DNA from: Antedon mediterranea
Taxonomy: Eukaryota; Echinodermata; Crinoidea; Comatulida; Antedonidae
DNA: 64,000 nt
Reading direction: 5' to 3'
NCBI RefSeq assembly: GCF_964355755.1
Contig: NC_092672.1
Coordinates: 5,146,001-5,210,000, forward strand
Shown here: piece by piece, positions 53,701-64,000 of the stretch
Layout of the letters: the number at the start of each line of letters is the position of its first letter
Numbering within the stretch: the stretch's first letter is position 1
Made by a program: the position numbers and the translations under genes
Notes under the pieces: model-generated
The model's input: only the letters and a program-made list of their open reading frames with translations
What the model was told of the DNA's origin: nothing
Database searches by the model: none

Positions 53701-55553
53701 CGCCATACTGTTATGGATCCGTACTTGCGAAGACATTCATCGTAGAATCCGTATACTTGCGTGATTTGTCGACTCTCATGATTACCTCTAATCAGCGTTA
53801 TTCTGTCGGGATATCTTACCTATAAACATAATAAATTAGACAAAGCAATAGGTTTGTTAAATTTGTATGGCTTTTATGCATTATATGTATGGTAGGTATA
53901 AATTATTTAAATATTAAGCAACAATTGATTGGTATATATCTATCAGAACAGAGAAATAAATAGGCTTTAATAAAGAATAAACAAAACAGTCTTAAGCTTT
54001 GTCTACACTATCAATCTTTATGTGACAACAAAATGTGATGTGCCCATATATGGATATGATGATGTCATATCACTACCATATCTAGACATACCATACTTGT
54101 TTTTGTTAAACTAGTTTGATAGTGTAGACAGAGCTAATACATTCTTTAAATAAAAAGCATGATTAAAAAATTGGACATACCTTAAGTGCTAATAACAATA
54201 AAAACGTCTCTACGCTGTAAAATCCTCTGTCTACAAAATCCCCTAAAAATAGATAGTTAGTGTCCGGAACATCTCCTCCAACCTTTGATTTAAATAAAAA
54301 AGAAAATAAATTAACATGTTATTCAAAAGTTATTAAAATGTGTAGTTTCAGAATGTTTTTGCTAGCACATGCAAGTTAAAAAAACAGCAACTGTAACTAA
54401 CAGCTAAATAAATTTAAATCAAGCATGCTATAATTATAGACAATTCTATAACAGCATGGTTACATTATACAACATACCTTAAATAACTCTTTGAGATCAT
54501 AAAACTGTCCATGTATATCGCCACAGACTGTGACCGGTGAATCAACTCTTTGTACATTACCTTCTTCTACTAATATTTCCCTGAGGACGAAATTAAATAA
54601 AATCTTTGATTACCAAGAATTACCGAAAAACATGAATAAATCTTTCAATCATTGAATATAAATGTCAGGTGTCATCCTTAAGTAGTTTTCTCGCTGGCCT
54701 GAATTCACTGTTGCTGTACAGTTTTTTTTTTATAAAAAAACAAATATTAAGGATTGTATACATTACTGTAAGTACCTTATCATAAAAGTTTCTGTGAAAT
54801 GGGCCAGTTACAATACTACAGTAGGAGTTTTTACAGGCCTGTCATGAGATTTACTGGCCATTGGTCAGTGAACATGCACTACTGTAGGGTGGGTTGATGA
54901 ACAGTACGATTTCTAAAAAATACTATACAGTCAACACTCCAAATACCGGACACCTTTGTGCTGGCCAACTATGTCAGGTTTTCCAGAAAGTCTGGTATTC
55001 AGAATGTGCTTTTATTGGTAAAGAGGAATTTGGGACCTTTTGGATCTCAAGAAAAATCATTGGAGAGTTTCCGGTTTTCAGAGAGTCCGATGTTTGGAGA
55101 CTGTATATACTGTATCAATAATAGGAATTTTTAATATCTTTTCTTACCTGGCTTTGGCACATAATGCCTTGACTTCACTTTCTTTAATAATTTCACATCT
55201 TCTTAGCTGCTCTATTTGTCTGCAGAATGCAAAAGAAAGTTAAAACTCACACTTTGCTATTTTTTATTTTTTTTGTACTATATAATATTTGTTCTATTTT
55301 GTTAGGGTTGCATATTTAGGGTTTCATGCTTATTTTGTATACCATTCCATGATCATGTTATTGTATTTGTACTGTACTGTATATGTTTTTATTTTGATTA
55401 TGGAATAAAAATGTTGATGATTGAAGTGGTGAAAGAGGAGGTTAAATATATTATTAGTTGGCACTACTAAAATGTGTATTTTGAAAACTCTTTTCAATTC
55501 ATCTTTTCTTCCTAGATAGATGCTTACCTGTCTAGGTCACTGCAGTCGGTCAT
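50752..55553 (-). CDS. PPP4C: Serine/threonine-protein phosphatase 4 catalytic subunit
   Basis: Catalytic subunit of the PP4 complexes, which dephosphorylate phosphoserine/threonine in centrosome function, DNA repair and splicing. Nine exons: 55528-55553, 55148-55219, 54478-54580, 54181-54282, 53646-53819, 53218-53344, 52083-52272, 51165-51243, 50752-50802; phases agree and give 307 aa, the length of human PPP4C. The N-terminus reads [18 protein letters not shown], then the metal-binding PPP motifs GDIHGQ (53-58), GDFVDRG (81-87) and GNHE (113-116), plus the HGGLSP, LLWSDPED, SPNYCYRCGN-like (APNYCYRCGN) and EAAPQ signatures. The end PDYFL is the conserved C-terminal tail that is carboxymethylated on Leu in PP2A, PP4 and PP6. 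[16 protein letters not shown] distinguishes PP4 from PP2A and PP6. Nothing is missing. Confidence 0.98.
51278..51340. mobile_element. Pogo-like MITE end fragment
   Basis: CACGGGATACTTCTACTAAGGGACACC recalls the GGGATACC and AAGGGGACAC words of the elements at 50232 and 63747. Only one end is visible. PPP4C intron. Confidence 0.35.
51473..51655. mobile_element. Family B MITE copy, full length
   Basis: AAAGCGTGGTTCCCACTAGCGACGC and CGTTCTAGTGGGAACCACGCTTA are the ends. It is nearly identical to 45303-45485. PPP4C intron. Confidence 0.9.
52310..52788. mobile_element. Inverted-repeat element of about 480 bp
   Basis: GGAGGTTTCACAATCTTACGAATACGATAACGAAAAC at the left and GTTTTTGTTATCGTATTCGTAAGGTTGAGAAACCTTCC at the right are near-perfect inverted repeats. 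The interior has further CGTATTCGTTTTTCG and GAATATGACTG words but no open frame. Longest non-autonomous element in the window. PPP4C intron, 38 bp from exon 52083-52272. Confidence 0.85.
53390..53585. mobile_element. Inverted-repeat element, TTTCACACCTGTTCCGGCAC ends
   Basis: GGGTCTTTCACACCTGTTCCGGCAC at the left and, less exactly inverted, CTTGCCGGGACAGGTGAGAAAAAGCC at the right. The same end occurs inverted at 59868-59895 (GTGCCGGAACAGGTGTGAAAGAC). PPP4C intron. Confidence 0.65.
53994..54135. mobile_element. Family A MITE copy, full length
   Basis: AAGCTTTGTCTACACTATCAATC and GTTTGATAGTGTAGACAGAGCTAA are the ends of a 142-bp copy, about 45 bp from the donor of PPP4C exon 54181-54282. Confidence 0.9.
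54928..55103. mobile_element. Pogo/Tigger-like MITE flanked by TA
   Basis: CAGTCAACACTCCAAATACC at the left and TTGGAGACTG at the right, with TA directly outside each end. The interior shares CCGGACACCTTTGTGCTGGCC and TCTGGTATTCAGAATG with 4383-4538. PPP4C intron. Confidence 0.75.
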
Positions 55554-57914
55554 TGTTAAGCACACAGCAGTAGTTAAAAGTCAATATACCCAGCTTTGCT
55601 ATTGTGTCTGAGGGAGAAAAAAAAGATCAAAATATGGTAATGATATACTAAGTACGTCAATAAGTGTATTCATTTCTATCAATGGTAAATAATACAAAGC
55701 AATACAATAGAATATAAAATGAAAATTAAACTATTGTTTTATTCTTGTCAGCACGGTAATCAAAGTTTTGTTGTGGAATTTTGGTCAACTTTCATCAATA
55801 GATTTAATAAAATTAAAAAAAAAAACACATAGCAGCATGGAAATCTAAGATAGATACAATAGTATATATATAGACATATCTACAGTACTAGCTAGGCCTA
55901 CTTACTACTTTAGTAAGCCCTAACTAAAAAAGATTTTAGAAAAACGTTAAGATTAAAGACATGTTTTTGAAAAAATATAACGGAAGGAAAATGAAAATAT
56001 TTTCACTGTCAACCTTCAGCACCGTTTCCCCTTAAAAGAAAGATTTAAAAGACAATTTTCGTACTAGGCCTAGCCATCTATGGAACACCCATCTATGCTA
56101 GGCCTAGTAATAGGCAGGTTACTCACTGCGTTCAACCCCCGGCGGCATTGCCATTGAAACAACGGTACCGGCGATGGCGGGTAGGCCTGGCCTAGGCCTA
56201 GGCTAGGCTTTCTAGACTATTTCTAATCTAAAATAGAACATAACATACGACGTGAGACAGCTTAGAATAAACAGGAAACAACAATTATACTTACTAAATT
56301 AATTTGAATTCACGCGTTGGTGTAACAACATGAAATTTAATCAATTTCGAATAAAGCTAGGCTAGGCCTCCTCGGAAAGAAAATTACGACACAGCTAGCG
56401 GCACTCTCTGAACGACTTCTTACGTCACTTGTTTGCGTGTAGTAGCCTTCACTGTACTGTCGCTATATAGTATTTGTTCCTACCAGCATAAGTATGGCAC
56501 GACAAAATAGACAATTAAAATAGCGATAGCGAAATTCCTACTTCTATCAACTTTGTAAACATAGGCCTACAATTAATGAAGTTAACTTGGCCACCTGACG
56601 TAGATTAATGCTTCATTAAATGTTGAGTTTAGCTTGGGTATGTGCTAATTTAGTTTTCAATCCTCCTTGGTTTTATTAGCTATGATCAGTACCAGAGTGG
56701 TTTTATTCTCTGGTAGGCCAGATAAATCATAGCTAATAAAAATACTCGAAGTTCCTGCAAACCTGAATCCGACTTTCCTAGTAGGCTACCAAGCCGTATA
56801 GTAATGTAATAAAACAAATACAATTCTAAGTCACCACATAAATTGTTTATTGTGACGTACAATTACAAATATTTACTAATTAGTCGACTTGGGCACTTTT
56901 GTCGTACTTTATACTATTACGAATTGGAATCTTATTATTTACTTATAATATTTAACAAAATATACAAATTACAATATGAAAAGCACTTTTTACACAAAAG
57001 CAATTACTGGATTTATCAATTACATTGACCCCGTTGATTATATTTAAAAACAGCAATTATAGTTTCTTAGGAAACAAACATTTTCTGTCAATTACAAATT
57101 CACTTTTTACAACAATTCTGACTAAATCAGTTCTTTTCAAAATACAAATATATACAATTCTACACTATATTTTTAAATTTAACAATAAACAAACAAACAT
57201 TCAACATGTATAATACTGAATAATAAATAAAGTTTAACATGATTTTTATAGCAATATTCGAGCGTTCAAAAGCGCGCGATATTGTTTTCTTTTGTAGGTC
57301 TATTTTCACGGCTCCAGGGAAGAACAACCACCTGTGCTAAACAAAGTTTAATTGACTTGAACTGAATTAGAACGGTAAAATAATATAATACAAGATACAG
57401 TTGGTTTATATTGCCCTCTGTAAAGGGCAACGCAAGTGCCTATAGCCGAATTCTCGTTTGTGACTGGTTACGTCAAGCAAGTAGTCGCAACGTGTGTGGA
57501 AACCAAGCTTAAGCAGGCTACGTGCGTTTTAGTAAGGATAAATGTTAACAACTTTATATTCACATATATAGGGCTCATAACTAAAATTAGTATACATTTT
57601 TTAGTACTTTGTACGTGTGAACTTTCTAGGCCACAAGTCACGAATGATTGTTTATTCTGTACTGCACTTTTAGAAGGTCAATGTTATGAGTGGGAGATTA
57701 GTACGCGGATCAACTATATAAAAACCCGGATATCAACAATATAGTTCATAGGTTCCGCCAATGGTTCCACTATAAGCACAACGGAAAAGGCAGGAGACGG
57801 ATTTCTTTTTTCATCGTTCATATATCAAGTAGTGAACTATGTCCTTCAAACGATATTCTGGCGCGTAAGTTTATATAGGCCTATAAATTGGATCCAGCCG
57901 AAATTTGTGACATC
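55554..57914. other. Region between the PPP4C start and the GPCR end
   Basis: Includes the PPP4C 5' UTR and promoter; AGGCCTA words cluster at 55890-56220, and the more GC-rich stretch at 56120-56230 could be the promoter. From 56840 to 57400 the DNA is very AT-rich with open frames (56843-57028, 57025-57213, 57436-57744, plus) that I consider chance. The GPCR 3' UTR occupies the right part. A family B fragment is at 57418-57511. Confidence 0.5.
57418..57511. mobile_element. Family B MITE fragment
   Basis: AAGGGCAACGCAAGTG, TTGTGACTGGTTACGTC and GTGTGGAAACCAAGCTTAAG are recognisable; the left end is missing. Confidence 0.55.
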
Positions 57915-60900
57915 TTAATTTTTTAATTTACTTCCTGTCAACTGCAAAGGTATCTCAGACGTCTGAGTCAAGCTCTTTTTTGATGACAAGCTATACGTGT
58001 TCTCTATGGTTGAGTTTGGTGGTGAGGCAACTCCTTCTCCAATATTATTGAATTCCTTGTTTTCACTCTGTAATGGAACCAAATTGTTAGATCATTCATT
58101 CATTCAACATTTATTCAAAGAGAAGTCATTGAACAAAACCAACAAATATGCAATTCGATCGTGCATAGTAAAGAATAATAATAAGGCACAGTCCATTATA
58201 GAGAATACTTTTTAGGAAACAGTTTAATAAAAAAAAATATTTGTCTCATATCCTAAAATAAAAAGAAATTCATAAGCAAAAGAAATATCAAGACCCATTC
58301 TGATTTTATGTTTACTTTTTATTTAACTTTATTGAAAATAATAGTAATTACTAGGAGTAGGCCTAGGTTAGTGAAAACTTCCTCCTTTAGCATTAAGAAA
58401 GACGGCTAGCTTAACCAATAGCCAGTACTTGGTCATACGCTGGTACCATCATAAAATTACAACACTCCACCCACAGCTAATATTGATAAGTGGGTCATTT
58501 TCTGAACTTCATTCTTCCTATGTCCTCCTTTTGGAACTTAACTTGGATTAGGTGGAGGTTGGAAGAAGTTAACAACCAGTCTATTGCATAATAGGACACT
58601 ACTTCTCAAGTGTAGGTGTTTTTTTAGAAAAAAATCCGTAAATAATATGAAAGAATTTACCTTTTTCAAGCTAACTTTAAAGCCTCTTTTCTTCTTCATG
58701 CTCGTCCATGCATTCTTGACCTAAAAGACCATAATCGATCATGTTAATAAATTCTAACCTTTATATTGTTTTATTTTTTTTTTTAATACTGAATTTATTT
58801 TTAATATTTTGAATTGAATTGTATTACAAAACTTTGAATTAACAGCATTTGATAATACTTTGAGAAAAGTGTAGATGACGACAGAGGGCGTTCTATTTAA
58901 TACATCGGCCCATATCAACGATACAAAAAACTCGAGTTGTGTATTATTTTCTTGCTAATGAATTTCTTGGAACTCCTGCAATGAGCATAACATAATCATA
59001 TCATACTATATGCCTACCTCTCGACTCCAGAAAAACTGAGTAAGCCAAATAAAAACTCCCTGGCAACTATTGGCGATGACAAACACGTACTTAAGCCATA
59101 TGTCATCGAAAAACAGTACCAAGTATCCTGTTACCCACGTGACTCCAATAACTGGTAGGAGTAAAGTAGCGCGTAGTGCGACGTACCTGTGACAAAAAAA
59201 AAGAATTATTAGTCATTCTTCATGGACCTATAGGTTGTTTTTGTTAGGCCTACTTTTTTATACCTCGATGTTGTAAACACGTTCGTCTGTTGGCTTTTAC
59301 ATACAGTATATAGGTTAATGAGCATTGTTTTACAACAGTACATAGATCATGTATCGCCTGGTACTTACCAGCATAACATATATTATAATGTAATCGATAG
59401 TGTTGTTATTAGTTTTTACTGTTTCAACTTACTTTATGTCATCTACTTGACGCTTCTTTGTCACGTTTGCACTACGAGACTTTTTAGAAACTTCAAACAG
59501 TACTCTTGAAATGAGAGCTATATTAACCTATATAGTAAACGTATATAAAAAGTTAGCAAGTTGGAAAGATTTCTTCGATACCTTAATCAATACCAAAAAC
59601 ACTGTAGTATACGTCTACTGGGAGTGAACGTCGTTCGTCGTCGATACTTAGCCTATATCAGTAGGCCTATAAAAAAATGGTTTACTTTACCAGAACAACA
59701 GCAACAACCGGACCAACGAATCCCCATATTGCCTTTTCTTTATAATTTAACCAGCATTCTCTGAAGGGAAAAAGACAATCCATTTACAAATTTATCGACA
59801 GGGAAGTACTTCTGAGGAAATATGGGCAATCAGTCAAAACACTACATAAGCGCAACAGGTATAAAGGTCTTCCGTGCCGGAACAGGTGTGAAAGACACTT
59901 GAACACGTCGTCGATAAGTGAACGAACCCAAGATTTGTATATAGATCTTCAGGTAAAAGAAAAATGAGTTTACTAATAGTTAGACACTGACGTTGTGCTC
60001 TAACCAATGTAAATATATATAAATTAAGAAATAATAAATGTGGGGTATACATTCAGTAAAAGAGAAAAACAAACAAACGAAAATGACTTACTCGTCTAAA
60101 ACATAATCTTCTTGTGTCACGGCGGCCGTTACTAAAACGACGATAAGCGGCAACCCCCAGCCGACGAATCTACTCCATTTCATTCTTTTGTGATGATTGG
60201 CAAACGAATAAAATACTTTGGCATACAAATCCGCACTAAATATCATCATCCATACAAACACCACCAGTAGACTGTAGTGGAGGATTCCGGCATAAATAGC
60301 ACAAACAATCTATCAAAGGATCGGAAACTATTACTTATTAAACAATGATTTACCATTAGGTGTTTTCGTCTGATTCTTATTATACGGTATTGTGTCTAAC
60401 GACAATAAACAGAGCCTACAGTTTCTTCCTTTCTGATTATAACCTTTCTCCTATTATATGCCTACATTGTGCCCCACCCCTGTCCTAATACGCTATGTAA
60501 ACGCTTTTCAGCAAGAGGTTTGGCTGAATGATTGGTAAAATAATAAACAGTGCTATAAGCATACAGAAGTATGATTATACAGACTCTAATGTTCTAAATG
60601 CGCCATTCACTTTTTGTATAGTTTGGGGTAAATCGTTTACCATATTACGCAAACAAGCGCGCATTAGTATTTCTTGGAAGCTTTATTGATGACACCCGGA
60701 AATGTTTATCAAAATGATAAAAGTTCAGTAAGACTCAGGGATTTACCCTCTTGTCCTATGTTCCTAAATTAACATGAACAAATATTTACCGAAATTCAAC
60801 TATTACTCTAACAAGTTTCACTTTGACTAAACACTTCTTTTGTGCCTGTGGTTTCAGGGTAGTGATATTCACTTTAATAGGTCAAAATGAGTTAGGCCTA

Positions 60901-63900
60901 GTTGGTTTTTATGAGGTAAATGCATCAGTAACTGTAAGTCTATTGGAAATTACTTGCAAAAAATGTCGACAGACTAGCCTAAACTGTGACGTAAATTCAT
61001 GTTATCATTTATATTAGGTTTCCTGTTATTATTATTATTATAGGAACTTTAATGACGACGTAAAACGTCAGAAAACGAAAGACTGAAAACCATTTCTGTT
61101 ACATTAGATTTCGAAAATGATATCAAAACAACGTTACCTCTTGTTTTTTAGCCAGTTGTAACGTCATGAATACCACGTTACTTAGAATAGCCGCAATTAT
61201 GAGGTTTGTTAGTATTTTAAAACGCATTGACTTTCTCAAGTCCCTATAAAAACAAAACATATACTGTACAATGAAGATTACGGTATGTCCGAGTGACTAC
61301 TCTGAATGCCTATTATACTAGAAGATGTGTTTATTTTAACAACACAACACAAACAATAACAAGAAAAATATTTTTTAAATACTTATTCATACTAATAATG
61401 ACAAGCAATTGTTGCCACGACATATTGTTAAGCTAAGATTGTTTATTCGTTTATTTAACAATACTATTATATGCCTCAGCATAAAAGGTACGACTCTAAT
61501 GAATTGCATTATAAATTATATAGAAAAATACTTACGGTAATATATTTTGCGTCACCAGAGCAACAATAAGGAAAATAGTTGAGATTAATAATCCGATATA
61601 TGTTATGATGCTTAACCGTTTCTGATCTTCATCGGAAATCTAGAAGGAATAAAACATGAAGTCTCAGAAATATGCAGCCATGCCAATATGTAGGCCTACC
61701 TATCTGGAATAGGTCAAAACACAACTGCGCTGATATACTGCTGGTTGCAACATTATGGAAGTATGTTTCCAGGTGTTTGACTAGGGTAATAATGTGAAGC
61801 GCATGAGGCTTTGTGCATTAAGTGCCATAAGATCGACGACGTATATATACCTGTTGTATTTCAAAAGCAATAGTATAAAAAAATATTTTCCAAACGCGAA
61901 AAGAAAAGATTAAACGATCGTTTAATAGTGCGTACTATTGCACGCCATGTGACCAACAGGAATTTATTTAGGTGTTATATAATATTACATATTCACACTC
62001 TTTCTCAATAGTGGTGAGTATCATTCATTCTAGTACTTACTACCTTTAATGATTGTATTGTTTCCTTTTATTCATATAAACTATCTTTACTAGCATTTTT
62101 TAACAATATATGTTACTTTGTAAATTGTGAGAATTAAGTTTGAATTTGACATACCGTTGGCTCGCTAGTCTGAAACAGAATCGCATAACTAGTAGTGTGG
62201 TTACACTTGCACTTCACTTCGTTTTTATCGGAATCGTCAGTTTCGCATCCGTTAGTAGACCACGACCTATAAAATAACAACACTATGTTTTGAGTTGAAA
62301 TAAGGGCGGCGTCAGAAGGGAGAGTCATTGAGCACACCAGACCCAGGTATAAGTCATAAGTAAGTGTATTCAGAATTTGTCCCCACTAAGTATAAGTTTG
62401 TTTTCCACTGAGCGATATTCTCACGAATCAAACATCGAGTTTTGATGTGTAGCGCATTTTTTCTAAAGCCTTGTTTACACTATAAAACTAGTTCGATCAA
62501 AAAGTGTGATGTGGTTAAATATGGTAGTGATATGCTTAAATATGGTAGTAATATGTCAATGTTTTCAAATAAATTCGCCAATGGAATACAGGCTGTAAGA
62601 CCAGGGAGTTGTTATTAGATAATGGGAACAGGATGTTACTGTAGTAAAAAAAATGGCCTCTATTAAAATCTTTTGAATTAAAAATAACTCTGCGCCAGTG
62701 AACTTTAGTTTAGACATGAATTGAAGGGGAAAGAATTGCGTGGGTGTATTGTAGCATTATTTTATCAATCAATGAAAGAGCTTCGTTATTGGTGATACTT
62801 ATGATAACACACAGATATCATTAAAATACAAAATCGTAAATCGGTATAGAAACGAAATGTTCATTTACTTCAATGATTCGTTAAAAAATCCACACACGGC
62901 AGTTTCATTATCCTTTTTGTCACGAAATCTCTGAAACAGAATATAAAGTATCAATAAGAAATTTTGTTTAAAATGGAGTTACAAAAAAAGAAATAAAAAA
63001 TATTATATGGTTAAACAAAAAATTGAAAAGAATATAAATATACATTGTTTGGTTGCTTTTAACAATGATCCCTTGTAATTCATTCATCCGTTCATTTCTT
63101 TTATTTCAGGAAGTACATCTATAGACAGTAACACAAAAGAAAATATAACAATAAGTCACAATACACTTACTTTAGTTGGAAATTTAAACATTATTTCGAT
63201 TCCTGATTCGATTTTTGTTTTCGTGCTATCAAATATGAAGCTTTGAAAAATGTTGCTTACAACTTCAACGGTTGAATTTGTATTGCCGTCCAAGCCACTT
63301 TAATAAAGGAAACAGAAAGGTTATTAACCACCAAAAATAAAATAAATATTTATAAACAAATTGCTACGATAGGTAGAAAAAGTTAAATTGGTCAGAAGTG
63401 TAACGCGTAATTGTACTGTTCACCCAGTTAATGCGCCAAAGTGTATAAGTATAGCTAAACACGCCATATATGCCAACATGTTTTTAGTCGCGTGCAACGC
63501 GACTCTACAGCTCACTATGCCGGTCGGTTGGTCGCGGTCGGTCGGTTGGTTGGTCGGTAAACACTAAATTGAGCACGCGAATGCACCCATGTATATGGCC
63601 TTGTTCTCAATAAGCCTAATCGTCTATAAACTATAAAATCCGACCAACTAAAAACAAATATTTTACACACAAAAAACCACGAAGAGAAAAAACATATCGT
63701 GAATATCATACTTGTTATCTAGAGGTGATTAACATGTATTTTTCTACAGTAGAACACCTAATAAGGGGATACCATCGGAATCTAACAGTGTCCCCTTAAT
63801 CAAGACAATTGCCTTGCTTTGATTTAGCGTGTCTGCTGAATAGGATCTGGCCGCTTTGTGGGAAAGTGTTTTTTAGTAGTGGTGTCCCCTGATTAGGGAT

Positions 63901-64000
63901 GATGTCTCAAAGGAGGGGGGTTCCACTGTATTATTAACGTAAAGTTTTATACGATACCTGTCTTTTGCCGACTGTTTTAGCTCATTGTAGTCTGTTGGTT
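57915..64000 (-). CDS. Adhesion G protein-coupled receptor, C-terminal part (5' end outside window)
   Basis: A class B2 receptor: the extracellular GAIN domain cleaves itself at the GPS and a tethered peptide then activates the seven-helix domain. Exons in order: 63958-64000 (cut by the edge), 63171-63297, 62869-62930, 62155-62266, 61536-61639, 61138-61243, 60092-60309, 59691-59760, 59433-59527, 59018-59186, 58661-58720, 57915-58067; phases agree and give 438 residues. The GAIN end has VCGFFNES, SWSTNGC and KCKCNHTTSYAILF, with HTT at the cleavage position (62191-62199). Helix 1 is SIITYIGLLISTIFLIVALV; helix 2 NLIIAAILSNVVF; then IVCAIYAG and DEECWLNY provide the conserved disulfide cysteines. 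Helices 6-7 read LLLPVIGVTWVTGYLVLFF and YVFVIANSCQGVFIWL, both typical of the class, followed by a short Ser/Lys-rich tail. The N-terminal domains that would define the subfamily lie outside the window. Confidence 0.93.
59868..59895. mobile_element. End fragment of the CACCTGTTCCGGCAC element
   Basis: GTGCCGGAACAGGTGTGAAAGAC is the inverse of the left end of 53390-53585. Only one end is present. GPCR intron. Confidence 0.5.
61712..61850 (+). repeat. Headless SINE copy, plus orientation
   Basis: AACACAACTGCGCTGATATACTGCTGG, ATTATGGAAGTATGTTTCCAGG and GACTAGGGTAATAATGTGAAGCGC match the body of the SINE at 21735-22045. The head is missing. GPCR intron. Confidence 0.72.
61915..61985. mobile_element. 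MITE-like element fragment, copy 3
   Basis: AATAGTGCGTACTATTGCACGCCATGTGACC and AGGAATTTATTTAGGTGTTATATAA are the inverse of the left end of 3660-3900 and 10620-10850. GPCR intron. Confidence 0.55.
62463..62557. mobile_element. Family A MITE fragment
   Basis: TAAAGCCTTGTTTACACTATAAAACTAG is the left end, followed by GTGTGATGTGG and two TTAAATATGGTAGTRATATG units. The right half is absent. GPCR intron. Confidence 0.72.
63480..63562. repeat. Short GGTCGGTTGGTC-type tandem repeat
   Basis: Several imperfect CGGTCGGTTGGT units follow a palindromic GTCGCGTGCAACGCGAC. It is a GC-rich island inside an AT-rich GPCR intron; both features suggest part of an interspersed repeat. Confidence 0.6.
63747..63931. 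mobile_element. Pogo/Tigger-like MITE flanked by TA
   Basis: CAGTAGAACACCTAATAAGGGG at the left and AAAGGAGGGGGGTTCCACTG at the right, with TA outside both ends. The interior repeats GTCCCCTTAAT and GTGTCCCCTGATTAGGG. The right end lies 27 bp from the donor of the GPCR exon at 63958. Confidence 0.78.

Overview
The window is nuclear DNA of an animal: AT-rich (roughly two thirds A+T by eye), with genes split into many short exons by GT-AG introns and introns full of small inverted-repeat transposons, SINEs and LINE remnants. Gene content (HPS4, SPAG5/astrin, PPP4C, a monoamine transporter, an adhesion GPCR, an SLC13 transporter) and frequent AGGCCTA words suggest an invertebrate deuterostome, possibly an echinoderm; the exact taxon is an inference. 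No operon, CRISPR array, prophage or other prokaryotic feature is present.

Layout: eight genes can be modelled exon by exon, seven of them on the minus strand. 2346-7598 (-) holds part of HPS4, a BLOC-3 subunit gene, with exons I could not find and a 3' end not seen. 8178-9480 (+) is MTRFR, a mitochondrial ribosome-rescue factor with a GGQ motif, head-to-head with HPS4. 11279-22776 (-) is a complete 13-exon SLC13 sodium/carboxylate or sulfate cotransporter. 23664-35445 (-) is an 18-exon SPAG5 (astrin) gene with a one-base frame conflict in one exon. 36660-38624 (-) encodes a 533-residue charged protein I do not recognise. 39428-46146 (-) is a complete 13-exon SLC6 monoamine transporter of dopamine/noradrenaline type. 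50752-55553 (-) is a complete nine-exon PPP4C of 307 aa. 57915-64000 (-) is the 3' part of an adhesion GPCR with GPS motif and seven-helix domain; its 5' exons lie beyond the right edge.

The genes are a mixture of housekeeping, mitotic, organelle and neuronal functions and share no evident pathway. What ties the window together is its repeat load: about 18 copies of one palindromic element (family A), about nine of a second (family B), at least three of a third (family C), pogo-like TA-flanked elements, tRNA-derived SINEs, LINE 3' ends and a foldback element with an internal 56-bp minisatellite. Several insertions abut splice sites. Exon coordinates were derived by hand from splice consensus, reading phase and recalled family similarity; the first coding exon is known for all genes except the GPCR, while untranslated exons are mostly not resolved.
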